From: Bacillus sp. Cs-700
Lineage (GTDB): Bacteria; Bacillota; Bacilli; Bacillales; Guptibacillaceae
Reading direction: 5' to 3'
Assembly: GCF_011082085.1 (NCBI RefSeq)
Contig: NZ_CP041063.1
Coordinates: 2,108,001 to 2,172,000 of the forward strand
DNA length: 64,000 nucleotides
Shown here piece after piece: positions 27,101 to 36,807 of this stretch. Made by a program: the position numbers and the translations under genes. How positions within the stretch are numbered: position 1 is the stretch's first letter; each line of letters begins with the position of its first letter. The notes below the pieces were generated by a model. That model saw nothing but the letters and a program-made list of their open reading frames with translations, was not told the origin of the DNA and made no database searches.

Positions 27101-28482
27101 TTAATGGCTATGAGTCTTAGTTTTTTCACTTAAGAAATTTAAATATCGGTACCATATTAGTTTTTTATTAATACGATCAACCCAACTTCCTAAAGCACTT
27201 TAATTAGAATTTTTTCTTTCCTATCTTATATTCATTATTTTTATTTAATATTTATTTACAATTTTAAAGATGCAAATTTAATCCCATTAAAATAAAATGA
27301 TTTTCTGGATTATAGATAATCTCATCTACCGGCAAGCAAGTAAAGTCCGCATTTCACTTAAGTCAGTGTTGAATTTGTAAAGTTTGTTTTGTAAACCACT
27401 TTGGATAAAATAAATTTCAGAAGAATCTCTTATTCATATATCTATACAGAATTACCAACTAGACATATTTTTTCAATATCAACTTTTTTTTTTAAGGAAG
27501 TTTTTAAATTTTTCAAGAGATTTTTCATTTCTTTCACTCAAATCATTAGAATTATTAGTGTTCAGGAATTTTATACTGTTTTCATTGAATAAGAGTTTGA
27601 AATGAGAGTTGTATTCTCATGAGACGCAGTTGAATAAGTCGAAAATTCATTTGTATACAATTTTGAAATTTCACTTTTAGCTTTTAATAAACGTTTCGTT
27701 TTTCCCTCAAAGATGATAACTGAAATATATTCATTATTATTAAATTGATCCTTAATAATAGAGGTTATTAAATTTCTATGTTCTTTCCACTCATCGTTTT
27801 TTTTAATTGGAGTAATAAATTCTCACACCTTTACTATTTAAATTAACCGTTTTTTCATAATAAATATTTCCATGTTCGCTCAGAGTATTTTTTACATCAT
27901 CTATCCTTCTCCTTGCTTCAGGCATTATTATGAAATAGAGGTATTTTCTTTTATTTTACAATATCATACGCAATCGCATCTCCCCAACTTGGTAAAAGTC
28001 CTCTTTTCAGAAAGAATTTGTAATTAATATCTTGTTAGTTTTAGAATTAACCTTATGACTTTTAATTTTCTATTCATTAAAAATGAAGTGCTATGCGATG
28101 AGCACCATCTATCGGCATATTCTGCTCATTAATAGGGATTAAAGAAACTTCCTGACTAAATCCTATTTGATTGATGGAATGTATGGTATTGTGAAAAGAT
28201 TTATAAAAAGAATCAATCCCTTCTTACCACTATCATCATCTCTATCATAATTATAAATATCCAAATGTGATCTTCGTAAAGTCTCCTTCCCCAATCACTA
28301 TTTATTTTCTCATAATAAAATTTACCGTAAATGTATTTAGCCATAATATCGAACCTCTGATGGTCAATTAAGTCCAGTGCGTTTACATGAATGATTTTTT
28401 GTCCTTCTCCAACTTCAACACTTCAATTCGCTTTTTATTTATCTACTTAGAATTTCTGATTAATATATTCCTCCATTTTCAT
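27101..28482 (-). pseudogene. Unidentified polysaccharide-locus protein with a ParB-like DGAHR motif, frameshifted
   Basis: Restored reading begins MKMEEYINQKF and continues KKRIEVLKLEKDKKIIHVNALDLIDHQRFDIMAKYIY. It then gives HSINQIGFSQEVSLIPINEQNMPIDGAHRIALSLF, a motif seen in ParB/sulfiredoxin-fold proteins of polysaccharide loci. A second half reads KFLKKKVDIEKICLVGNSV...IRDSSEIYFI, which faintly recalls a nucleotide- or sugar-binding domain. The C-terminus is basic. I do not recognise a characterised function. Lost bases are frequent here, so the exact frame and start are uncertain. Confidence 0.55.
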
Positions 28483-29504
28483 TACCACCACTTTTCCGTT
28501 CAGATAAATGTTTATCTATAGTGATTAATCTAACCTTCCTTAATACCTTTCTACCAAACAGGAATAGTAAATTAATGAATGGGTGAATTAGAAATAAAAC
28601 GAAATCATTATAAAGATATTTATCTTCTTCAGCAGCTGCTTTGAATTTCAGATTATTTTCTATCAAATAACTCCTTAGTTCTTTTTTATTCACGCCATTC
28701 TTATCTATCTTCCACTTCATAAATAATAAATTAATGAATCAAACTTGCTTTAGAATTGCTTTATACGACTCATTTATCAGTTACTATAATACTGTTCAAT
28801 AAAAATATGTCTTTCTCTAAGACCTTTTACCATGTCCAGGTTCCTTATAGAATAATTTGAGACGATACTGTCACCCCGCTGATAGTAGTTGTAAAGGGGT
28901 TTATAAGTTAATAAGAACGTATTAACCGTTTCATCACTTGATGAGCCCAATAATATCTTCAAATAGAACTCCCTTTTTGAACTCAATATCTCTAATTAAT
29001 TCCGTCTTATAAAGCTTCCCCCATGCGAAATTCTCACTTTTTGTTTACTATAAGCTCTTGCATCAACTGCTTGTTATTCAGATCATCGGAGCTTCATCCG
29101 CAGGAGTATGACGATTATCAAATAAGAGTTTGTCATCATAGGCATAATAAAAAGCCGATTGCACGACATCAGCTTCATACTTTTTACTACAGTCACCATA
29201 TAGTCAATCATATTCTTTTCTAACCAATCGTCACTATCTACAAAAATAGTGATTTTCCACTGACGTGTTTCATACCCTGATTCCTGGCGTCTGATAATCC
29301 ACCATTTTCTTTATGAATAACCTTGATTCGATGATCCTTTGCTTTGTAGCGTTCTGCAATTCCTCCACATCGATCAGGGGAGCCATCATTCACTAAGATG
29401 ATTTCCAAATTCTCGTACGTTTGTTCTAGAATACTATCTACACACCGATGAAGGTATTTCTCTACTTTGTAAATAGGAACGACCACGCTAACTTTTGGAT
29501 ACAT
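28460..29504 (-). pseudogene. Glycosyltransferase family 2 (EpsJ-like), frameshifted
   Basis: ATG at 29504 follows AGGAG. The N-terminus is intact: VSVVVPIYKVEKYLHRCVDSIL, LEIILVNDGSPDRCG and KVIHKENGGLSDARNQG. The frame breaks just before the DxD motif (FVDSDDWLEKNM in the next frame). Later pieces lie at 28777-28986 (FLLTYKPLYNYYQRGDSIV) and 28460-28720 (FLIHPFINLLFLFGRKVL). The sum fits a typical ~345-aa GT2 enzyme. Confidence 0.8.
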
Positions 29505-29514
29505 AAGGTTTCTC

Positions 29515-30693
29515 CTAAACTAGTTTGTAAAGCTTCTGGAGCTCATGATTGTTATTAAAATCAATCTTTTCACATTGATAAGCAAGTGATTTTCTTAATA
29601 TCTGATTTCGATATAAATTTTCAATTCCTTCAGCAATTCCATCAGAAGTTAATTCACAAATGGCTCCATCGATTCCATCGCGCACCTGACTGGATGCCGT
29701 TGGATAGTTTGTAATCAGAACAGGTTTTGCAAGAATTTGTGCTTCACAAACGGTTACTGCCTTGCCTTCATATCTCGATGGCTGTACATAGAGGTCTGCT
29801 TCTTTTATAAATGGATAAGGATTTATTTTTTTACCGAGTAAATGAAACTGCTCTTCAAGCTTATGAATTCGGATCAATTCTCTTATGCTATTTTCATCCC
29901 CACCATAACCAACAACATACCAGGCAATATTTGTGTAACCTCTTTCTTTCAATTTCTTCATAGCAAGTACAGCTTGATCTATTCCCTTAGCATGTGAAAG
30001 TCGGGCTACAGTAACAATTTTGAATCTGGAATCTTGTTGCATTGGATTTTCGACTTTTTCTTCCGCCAATCCCTTAATTACTTCAGGTGAGGTAATGTTC
30101 TCCAATACCATTACTTTGTTTTCAATAGTAGGGTATTTCTTTAAGAAGGCTGTCCTACACTCTTCAGAAACAGCTACAATGTAGTCATATTTTTTCCAAT
30201 TATATAGATCCAACTTAACATCCGTCTCAACAGTAGAATAATCTGTATGAATCCATGCAATTTTTGTCCTAGCTTTTACTTTTTCTGCTACGAAGTAGTG
30301 TGGCCATAAGTAACTAATTGCCACGTCATACTCACGATCCAACTTAGGTAAAAGTGGGAGCGAATACTTCCACATGTATTGCATCTGCTTGTATCCATTC
30401 TCATTGGAATTATTCTTATTTGCTTTATACTTTGAGTACAATCGTGTTAGGCCAACTGGTAGGTTACCTGATCTGATGGTTTCCCCTATCGACATTCGAA
30501 ATGTTTTATATGCTTTCTTTTCTTTTAGAAGGGTAGGACCTTTAGGTATGAGATTCATAAAATCACCCGTGTGACTATACAACATTAAATCAACTTTATA
30601 ACGATCATAATCAAAGTGATTTAACATTCCAATTAAGCTTCTCTCAACACCTCCTACTTCCATATCAAAAGAAGCGATCAACACTTTCTTCAT
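29515..30693 (-). CDS. Glycosyltransferase family 4/1 protein
   Basis: Intact, 392 aa. The acceptor-domain start is MKKVLIASFDMEVGGVERSL. The donor domain has VTVARLSHAKGIDQAVLAM and the EX7E region PSRYEGKAVTVCEAQILAKPVL. It should transfer a hexose from a nucleotide sugar in exopolysaccharide repeat-unit assembly on the inner membrane. Ten bases separate it from the next gene downstream. It is the first intact gene to the right of the damaged tract. Confidence 0.88.
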   Translation of the reverse strand: MKKVLIASFDMEVGGVERSLIGMLNHFDYDRYKVDLMLYSHTGDFMNLIPKGPTLLKEKKAYKTFRMSIGETIRSGNLPVGLTRLYSKYKANKNNSNENGYKQMQYMWKYSLPLLPKLDREYDVAISYLWPHYFVAEKVKARTKIAWIHTDYSTVETDVKLDLYNWKKYDYIVAVSEECRTAFLKKYPTIENKVMVLENITSPEVIKGLAEEKVENPMQQDSRFKIVTVARLSHAKGIDQAVLAMKKLKERGYTNIAWYVVGYGGDENSIRELIRIHKLEEQFHLLGKKINPYPFIKEADLYVQPSRYEGKAVTVCEAQILAKPVLITNYPTASSQVRDGIDGAICELTSDGIAEGIENLYRNQILRKSLAYQCEKIDFNNNHELQKLYKLV

Positions 30694-30710
30694 AAATCCC
30701 TCCTCCTATT

Positions 30711-31819
30711 TCAATTACTTGATATATTTCGGATAGTCTCGTTATACCTTTTTGCATCGAATAATTTTTTTTCTTTAAAAGCTTCTTCTATTCGTTTTGG
30801 ATCTAACTTTTCTTTCCCCAATGCATTTAATATTTTTTCCGCCCATCGTGCTGGAGATTGATCTAGTGACAAAGAAGACATTTGCCCAAGATTTAAATTA
30901 GCTTCAGGCTGTATCGCTTCAGAAACAATACAAGGAAGACCGGCAGCTTGTGCTTCGAGAAGTACTAATCCCAATCCTTCATAGCGGGATGGTAGAAGAA
31001 ATGCATCCATGCTATGCATCATAACAGGTATATCATCTCGAATTCCTGTAAAACAGATTTTATCTAAAAGACCTGCTTTCTCGGCTGCTCGTTCGACTTG
31101 AGCTTTTAAATCTCCCTCGCCTACCAGTAGAAGCCTTACTCCTTTATTTCGCAAAAGAAGTTCTTTCAGTATCTCTAATAGAAATAAATGATTTTTAGCA
31201 TCAATGAATCTTCCAACATGACCAACCACAATATTGTTGCCTAACCCTTCTTGTAGCTTGAAAGAGGCTACTTTTGACCGAGGCTCTTTAAAAAGGGCGC
31301 ATAGTCTATAAGATTTGGAAAATAAGAATACCGTCTATTATTAATTAACTTTCCTCCAAATAAATATTTCCCAGCTCCTTTACTACAAGCTAAGAAATGG
31401 GTAGAGAAGGAACGGATCAATATGCGCATAAACTTGATATATATTTTTCTAGCAATGCTAGTAGTATCATCAGAAGTTGTATGAGCATGAGCTATTCTTA
31501 TTTTCACACCTGCTAAAGCAGCTGCAGCATTAGCAATCCCGCAATGAAAAAGAGTATGTGCATGAACTGCTTGATAGGGCCCGTTAACTTTTATTGAATC
31601 GTATAGTTCTTTAATAGATGACGTTTTAGAAAGCCTAATAACTTTACCACCTAAGGAAACAATTTCTTTATCATAATGAGCCTCAAAATCAGAGTAAGAA
31701 ATGAAATCAAATTGAATCTTAGTTCGATCAATATTCCTATAAATATTCATCAGCATCGTTTCAGTACCTGCTCTGTTCATAGCTCCTACAACGTGAAGAA
31801 TTTTTATTTTCTGCCTCAT
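30711..31819 (-). pseudogene. Glycosyltransferase family 4/1 protein with one frameshift
   Basis: Two frames join into one enzyme. 31819-31268 carries the N-terminus (KILHVVGAMNRAGTETMLMN...HAHTTSDDTTS), and 31229-30711 carries the donor domain (VGHVGRFIDAKNHLF and PSRYEGLGLVLLEAQAAGLPCIV). The break lies near 31290, where TTTTTAAAGAG would need one more A to read PFLKEPRSKVASF through. One lost base in an A-run explains it fully, so the gene may be intact in the living cell. Start ATG follows GGGAGG. Confidence 0.85.
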
Positions 31820-31833
31820 GACCTCCCTCCCTT

Positions 31834-32184
31834 TTAATTTCTTGTTACTTTGCTTAAATTTTCATTCTGCCACTTAATAAACTCCAAAACCGTCTTATAT
31901 TCTCGTAGCTGCTCTTTTCGAATACCAGATTTCCGTAATTCCTCAACAAAGTCAATCCATTCTTGATCTGATAAATGATGTTTTTTTTCATCTTCTTCCA
32001 GTAACATATTCAGTTCAACATCCAAGACATATGCCAATTTCTCCATAACCTGAATAGAAGGATTTTGTTTAAGATTTCTTTCAATATTACTCAGATATGA
32101 TTTAGAAACCTTTGCCCTTTCAGCAAGCTCTGACAATGTGAGACCTTTTGCTTTCCGGATTTTAAGAATATTTTGTCCTATCAT
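31834..32184 (-). CDS. sinR: SinR/SlrR-type transcriptional repressor embedded in the eps operon
   Basis: 116 aa. The N-terminal XRE helix-turn-helix reads MIGQNILKIRKAKGLTLSEL then AERAKVSKSYLSNIERN, very close to the SinR DNA-binding domain. The C-terminal segment LSDQEWIDFVEELRKSGI and REYKTVLEFIKW matches the SinR/SinI interaction region, including the Trp residues. SinR represses matrix genes in B. subtilis by binding GTTCTYT. Matching repeats are present at the epsA promoter and at 9709-9726. It lies between epsN and a glycosyltransferase gene. No clear SinI antirepressor gene was found in the window. SlrR is the alternative identity. Confidence 0.85.
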   Translation of the reverse strand: MIGQNILKIRKAKGLTLSELAERAKVSKSYLSNIERNLKQNPSIQVMEKLAYVLDVELNMLLEEDEKKHHLSDQEWIDFVEELRKSGIRKEQLREYKTVLEFIKWQNENLSKVTRN

Positions 32185-32208
32185 GAAATATACCTCTTCA
32201 TTTTTGAC

Positions 32209-33372
32209 TCATACCATTTCCCTAACTGGTTCTTTCATACGAAGAGCCTTCTTAAAACTATCGATTATATACATTTGATCACCTTCCAACAGATTAGATC
32301 CAGAAGGAAGACAAATTCCTGACCAAAATAGCCTCTCCGCTACGTGAATCTTCTCCTTATGTGGATAATACTTCGCACCACGATATAAAGGTTGAAGATG
32401 AAGTGGTTTCCACACCGGTCTTGCTTCAATATTATGGTTTCTCATAATTTCTAGAATCTCACTAGTTGCGGAAAAAGCATTTTCATTAATCGTTAGTGCT
32501 GTTAACCATCGATTAGACATTGTATTTAACATCTCAGGCATAAAGTTAACGGGTAATAAGTCACCTAATTCCTGAAGATAAGTATTAAACACCCTACGTC
32601 TAGAAGCGATACGTTTATTTAAAACTTCAAGTTGCGCCCTTCCAATCCCAGCAAGAATATTACTCATTCGATAGTTATAACCAAGTTGACTATGCTGATA
32701 GTGATGAGCTTGATCACGTGCTTGAGTTGCTAGGAAACGCGCTTGTTGAATCGCATGTCTGTCATTCGAAACAAGCATTCCGCCACCTGATGTTGTAATA
32801 ATCTTGTTACCATTGAAGGAATAAACCCCGAATTTACCTAGAGTACCACTCGCCTTTCCTTTGTAAGTGGATCCAAGAGATTCAGCTGAATCTTCAATAA
32901 CCGGTACTTCGTATCGATTACACAAGTCAAGGATTTCATCCATTTTGGCACTTTGACCATATAAATGAACGACAATGACTGCTTTTGGAAGTCTCTGTTT
33001 TCTAGCGGCATCTACTAAAGCTCTTTCAAGTGCCTGAGGAGACATATTCCATGTATCGGGTTCTGAATCGATAAAGACAGGTTTTGCTCCTAGATAGAGA
33101 ATTGGGTTAGCGCTTGCCACAAACGTTAGCGTTGAACAAAATACGTCATCGCCTCTTTCCACACCTAATAAAGAAAGAGCCAGGTGAATGGCAGCAGTTC
33201 CTGAACTAACTGCGATGGCATCACTGGCTCCAACGTATTTGGCTATTTCTTTTTCAAAGGCATCGACATTATCTCCTAATGGTGCGATCCAATTGGAATC
33301 GAATGCTTCCTGAATGTACTTCTGTTCATTTCCTGACATGTGTGGCGGAGAAAGATAAATTTTATTGTGCAA
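32209..33372 (-). CDS. epsN: DegT/DnrJ/EryC1 aminotransferase (EpsN-like)
   Basis: 387 aa PLP-dependent aminotransferase that puts an amino group on a keto-sugar nucleotide. The N-terminus (IYLSPPHMSGNEQKYIQEAF) and the PLP-lysine region (GVYSFNGNKIITTSGGGM) are typical. With EpsM and EpsC it should make a UDP-bacillosamine-type or related amino sugar. The start is TTG at 33372, preceded by AAAGGTGGTG, and overlaps the epsM stop by 11 bases. Confidence 0.9.
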   Translation of the reverse strand: MHNKIYLSPPHMSGNEQKYIQEAFDSNWIAPLGDNVDAFEKEIAKYVGASDAIAVSSGTAAIHLALSLLGVERGDDVFCSTLTFVASANPILYLGAKPVFIDSEPDTWNMSPQALERALVDAARKQRLPKAVIVVHLYGQSAKMDEILDLCNRYEVPVIEDSAESLGSTYKGKASGTLGKFGVYSFNGNKIITTSGGGMLVSNDRHAIQQARFLATQARDQAHHYQHSQLGYNYRMSNILAGIGRAQLEVLNKRIASRRRVFNTYLQELGDLLPVNFMPEMLNTMSNRWLTALTINENAFSATSEILEIMRNHNIEARPVWKPLHLQPLYRGAKYYPHKEKIHVAERLFWSGICLPSGSNLLEGDQMYIIDSFKKALRMKEPVREMV

Positions 33373-34000
33373 TCACATCACCACCTTTTCTTATGATTTT
33401 TGCAGGACATCCAACAGCCGTTGAAAAAGCCGGAATATCTTCAATCACTGTTCCCCCTGCCCCAACAACTGACCAGTTTCCAATTGATATACCTGGGATG
33501 ACGGTAACTGATGCACCTATATGTACGCCTTCACCAGTTGACACGTCCCCGGTTAACGTTGCGTTAGGTGAAACATGGCAGTAGTTATCAACTTTATTCT
33601 CATGTTCAATAACTGCTCCCGTGTTGATAATGCATTGATCACCAATTATTGCGTTTGCGTTGATGACCGCATTTGGCATGATTACCGTTCCAGCTCCAAT
33701 GCATGCGGTTGAACTTACCACAGAAGATGGATGAATTACAGTTAAATATTGCTCTGAATGAAGATATAATTGATCGAAAACCTTTTTTCTGGCAGCATTA
33801 TCGCCTATAGCAATTACTACTCTTACTTCAGGTTTTAAGTATTCATCAATCGACTCAATGGGAGCATAATTAATACCATTTTCTATTGTATGTCCAATGT
33901 ACTTGTTATCAAGAATCGCAATAATGTTAAAATTAAGAGATCGGATCATCTCTTGAATCACTTTGCTATGACCACCGTTACCGATTATGATAACGTCCAT
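33362..34000 (-). CDS. epsM: Sugar O/N-acetyltransferase (EpsM-like)
   Basis: 212 aa of the NeuD/PglD family. The N-terminal nucleotide-sugar domain begins MDVIIIGNGGHSKVIQEMI, and a C-terminal left-handed hexapeptide helix contains GAGTVIMPNAVINANAIIGD and the catalytic His region VIEHENKVDNYCHVSPN. It should acetylate the amino sugar made by the adjacent aminotransferase. It ends inside epsN and starts just after epsL. Confidence 0.9.
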   Translation of the reverse strand: MDVIIIGNGGHSKVIQEMIRSLNFNIIAILDNKYIGHTIENGINYAPIESIDEYLKPEVRVVIAIGDNAARKKVFDQLYLHSEQYLTVIHPSSVVSSTACIGAGTVIMPNAVINANAIIGDQCIINTGAVIEHENKVDNYCHVSPNATLTGDVSTGEGVHIGASVTVIPGISIGNWSVVGAGGTVIEDIPAFSTAVGCPAKIIRKGGDVIAQ

Positions 34001-34001
34001 A

Positions 34002-34601
34002 TCAAATCACTTCTTTCGATCCTTTGAATTTTTCCATAGGTACTTCTTTTTGCTGGTTAATGCCTTCTTTTTTTACTACTTTTATAATCGTAAGCAATAA
34101 GATCTTTAAATCTAATAACAATGATTGGTTTTGCACATACCAAGTGTCTAGTTTAAATTTCTCTTCCCACGTGATCGCATTTCTTCCGTTCACCTGAGCC
34201 CATCCCGTCATACCTGGCCTTACCTTGTGCCGAACCTTTTGTTCTTCTGAATAGAGTGGTAGATACTCCATTAACAAAGGGCGTGGTCCTACGAGACTCA
34301 TTTCTCCTTTTAAAACATTGATAAGCTGAGGTAATTCGTCAAGGCTGTATTTTCTGAGAAACTTACCCACCTTAGTAACTCGGTTCTCATCAGAAAGTAA
34401 ATAGCCATTCTCATCGGTTACATTCTCCATTGTTCGGAACTTACATAAAAGAAATGGTTCCTCATCTAGTCCCGGTCTTCGTTGCTTAAAGATGACTGGT
34501 GTTCCTATATCTTTCTTAACTTTTAGACTTAAAATGCCTATGATAGGCGATAGTACAACGAGTAAAGTTGTTGAGACTGCCACATCTATTAGTCGTTTCA
34601 T
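34002..34601 (-). CDS. epsL: Undecaprenyl-phosphate sugar-1-phosphate transferase (EpsL-like)
   Basis: 199 aa. One N-terminal membrane helix (MKRLIDVAVSTTLLVVLSPI) is followed by the catalytic region RRPGLDEEPFLLCKFRTM and the signature YSLDELPQLINVLKGEMSLV then GPRPLL. It is the monotopic phosphoglycosyltransferase that starts repeat-unit synthesis on undecaprenyl phosphate. EpsM follows directly. Confidence 0.93.
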   Translation of the reverse strand: MKRLIDVAVSTTLLVVLSPIIGILSLKVKKDIGTPVIFKQRRPGLDEEPFLLCKFRTMENVTDENGYLLSDENRVTKVGKFLRKYSLDELPQLINVLKGEMSLVGPRPLLMEYLPLYSEEQKVRHKVRPGMTGWAQVNGRNAITWEEKFKLDTWYVQNQSLLLDLKILLLTIIKVVKKEGINQQKEVPMEKFKGSKEVI

Positions 34602-34610
34602 TCCACTACC

Positions 34611-34775
34611 CTAAAGTGTATCTTTCAAGTTGATTACACTAGCAGATAGAAGATTGTCTTTGATCTCCTCTACTAGATGTGAAGCCGGTAAATCACCGTG
34701 CTTATTACCTTTTTCTTTTGCTAGCAATAAGACTTCTTGAAGTTTTTCTTGTGTAATACCTAGCGTGGCCCCCAC
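34611..34775 (-). CDS. Small protein, 54 aa, GTG start (function unknown)
   Basis: GTG at 34775 follows AAAGGAG by eight bases, a good spacing. The product (54 aa) begins VGATLGITQEKLQEVLLLAK and ends SASVINLKDTL. It is a helical, charged peptide without a signal or membrane segment. It ends nine bases before the epsL start and fills an otherwise empty gap between epsG and epsL. I do not recognise a family. A role in regulating the neighbouring transferase or SinR is possible but unsupported. Confidence 0.65.
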   Translation of the reverse strand: MGATLGITQEKLQEVLLLAKEKGNKHGDLPASHLVEEIKDNLLSASVINLKDTL

Positions 34776-34807
34776 CTATCTCTCTCCTTTATCAATATTA
34801 TTTTTCA

Positions 34808-35881
34808 TTACCAGGTTAAGAAATTACTCTTATAAATGATATTTAAGCTAATCACATTTTCGTAATAATAGTAAACAAGATAACAAACTAGGATTCCATA
34901 ATAGATGACCTTCTGATCCCGTTGCTTAAAGAGGTCAACAATCCAGGAAATCAGAATAAGTTGGTAAAGTCCAAAATAAATTGTAAATCTAGCAAAAATC
35001 CAACTTTGGGTCGAAACAATCATGAATACGACACTAAGTAAAGTCATATTGACGATGACATCACTTTTAGGAAACAACTTCTTAAGCTTTTCTCTCCCAA
35101 GGTAAGCAATGAGTAAAGGTGCTGCCATGACAAGGACTCTTAGACTACTTGCCCCCCCTTCATTAAAATCTTCGTAGCCTCCGTATTGAGTGTCTTCTAT
35201 TGCTGAAAAAAGGATTGACGAAAACTTACCAAATCCCATGACAATAACGATTGAAAGAATCAGCAATGCTATCGTTGCCTTCGACCATGGCTTAAATCGA
35301 ACAACAAAATAAATAGGAAGTAAAATGAGTGCACTCTGATGAATAAAGGATGCTAACACTACGATCAATGAATATTTAATGAAGTTTCCCTCTATTAAAT
35401 ACTTCGTAGCTGTAAAGGCGATAGCTCCAGCTAAAGCTTGACGAATTCCGTTCATCGAGACCAGAAAAAGTCCCCCGGTAATATAAACGTATAGACTGAG
35501 TTCAATCCTTTTTGAATAGTTGGCAAGAATAATGACGATAAGAGCATTTGTGAATAGTGCTGTTGTGAAAATCAAAATTTGTGGATCTTCTGATATTGCC
35601 TTTAATATCATTTGAAGTATTCCGAAACCGATATCCTTATGACTAAATACATACTCCCAGGTAAATGTATTTTCTTCATAAATATTAACGTAATTAAAGG
35701 TGTCTCCAATATTTGACCTTAACCCCGCTACAATAACTAACGTAATCATTGAACCGAGCACAAACAATTTACTTGGTCGAATAACTTGCGAATATCCATG
35801 TGTAATAACGGTTGCAGATGCATATCTCGCAAAATAACCAAAAAGAAAAACTATGGCTAGTGTCATCCATAGAATCGTCAT
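34808..35881 (-). CDS. epsG: EpsG-family polysaccharide polymerase
   Basis: 357 aa multi-pass membrane protein. It begins MTILWMTLAIVFLFGYFARY and carries the EpsG-type features VAGLRSNIGDTFNYVNIY and GLFLVSMNGIRQALAGAIAF. The family polymerises lipid-linked repeat units on the outer membrane face (Wzy-like). The start overlaps the stop of the upstream glycosyltransferase gene by one base. Confidence 0.9.
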   Translation of the reverse strand: MTILWMTLAIVFLFGYFARYASATVITHGYSQVIRPSKLFVLGSMITLVIVAGLRSNIGDTFNYVNIYEENTFTWEYVFSHKDIGFGILQMILKAISEDPQILIFTTALFTNALIVIILANYSKRIELSLYVYITGGLFLVSMNGIRQALAGAIAFTATKYLIEGNFIKYSLIVVLASFIHQSALILLPIYFVVRFKPWSKATIALLILSIVIVMGFGKFSSILFSAIEDTQYGGYEDFNEGGASSLRVLVMAAPLLIAYLGREKLKKLFPKSDVIVNMTLLSVVFMIVSTQSWIFARFTIYFGLYQLILISWIVDLFKQRDQKVIYYGILVCYLVYYYYENVISLNIIYKSNFLTW

Positions 35882-36807
35882 TAGGATATTCCTTTCGAAT
35901 CAATAATTGATTTCATCGTAGTCTTTACGTGTCTTGTTTTAAACATAATATAGAAATACAACACAATTCCAAAAGGTGTAGCGCTTAGCGTCATCACCCT
36001 GGATGGTGCTTTCTGTAAGTAATTCAAATTCTTTTCCATAATACTACTTGAAACATAATGAATCGCCTGTCTGAATTTATATGAGTAATCAGCAAATGGA
36101 AGGCTCATTAGCTCCCTTCGATAAAAGGCAAACCCTCTTGGATTTCTCCTATATTGACTAAACATATTAAGCGAGGATCCATCTTCTAGATATTCTACGC
36201 AACAGAGTACTTCATCTAATAAAATCATCTCGAAGTATTGATCGAGCTTATAATACTTATAAGCTAAACCAACATATTTTTCATTTTTATAAAGAGGATA
36301 GGGGAAATCACGTGTTAATTCTGTTCGATAAACTACTTTTTTATCTCCTGTAACTTTATGCTTTCGATACAATAGAAAAAGCGTTGAACGTTTTAAACCT
36401 TTTGGGAGTCTTGTTCCAATTATCTTTCCATCGGTATAAGAATCGAGACCAATGATTCCACTAACTTCATCGCTCCCATACATCTCCCAGCAGGTTAAAA
36501 TTTTCTCAACAGCATCATTCGGCATATAATCATCAGAATCAATACAGACGTTTAATTCTGTTTCGATCGATTCATAAGCGGTATTATGTGCCCCATGCAT
36601 CCCCTGGTTTTCTTGCTTAATGTAGATAATTTCAACTATGCGCTCTTCTATCCAATTAAAGACCAGTTTTTCTGTTTCATCAGTTGAACCATCATCAATA
36701 ATCAACCAAACAAAGTCCATGTTTGTTTGTCTTTTTAAACTCTCATAACAATTAATAAGACAATAAGCTCTATTGTACGTTGGGGTGAAGATAGTTAATT
36801 TCTTCAT
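35881..36807 (-). CDS. Glycosyltransferase family 2 (EpsE/EpsH-like)
   Basis: 308 aa. MKKLTIFTPTYNRAYCLINC opens the GT2 domain; WLIIDDGSTDETEKLV and LNVCIDSDDYMPNDAVEKIL carry the nucleotide and DxD motifs. A C-terminal hydrophobic region (FGIVLYFYIMFK) may attach it to the membrane. The gene begins inside the end of the upstream gene (38-base overlap). Confidence 0.9.
   Translation of the reverse strand: MKKLTIFTPTYNRAYCLINCYESLKRQTNMDFVWLIIDDGSTDETEKLVFNWIEERIVEIIYIKQENQGMHGAHNTAYESIETELNVCIDSDDYMPNDAVEKILTCWEMYGSDEVSGIIGLDSYTDGKIIGTRLPKGLKRSTLFLLYRKHKVTGDKKVVYRTELTRDFPYPLYKNEKYVGLAYKYYKLDQYFEMILLDEVLCCVEYLEDGSSLNMFSQYRRNPRGFAFYRRELMSLPFADYSYKFRQAIHYVSSSIMEKNLNYLQKAPSRVMTLSATPFGIVLYFYIMFKTRHVKTTMKSIIDSKGIS

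Noticed and set aside
27401-27592. Plus-strand 63-aa hydrophobic frame
   Set aside because: The minus strand reads through as part of the DGAHR protein, and this frame has no ribosome-binding site.
17939-31290. Programmed frameshifting or recoding as explanation for the many broken frames
   Set aside because: There are no slippery heptamers with pseudoknots at the breaks; the breaks occur in many unrelated genes and are consistent with plain base losses in short runs.
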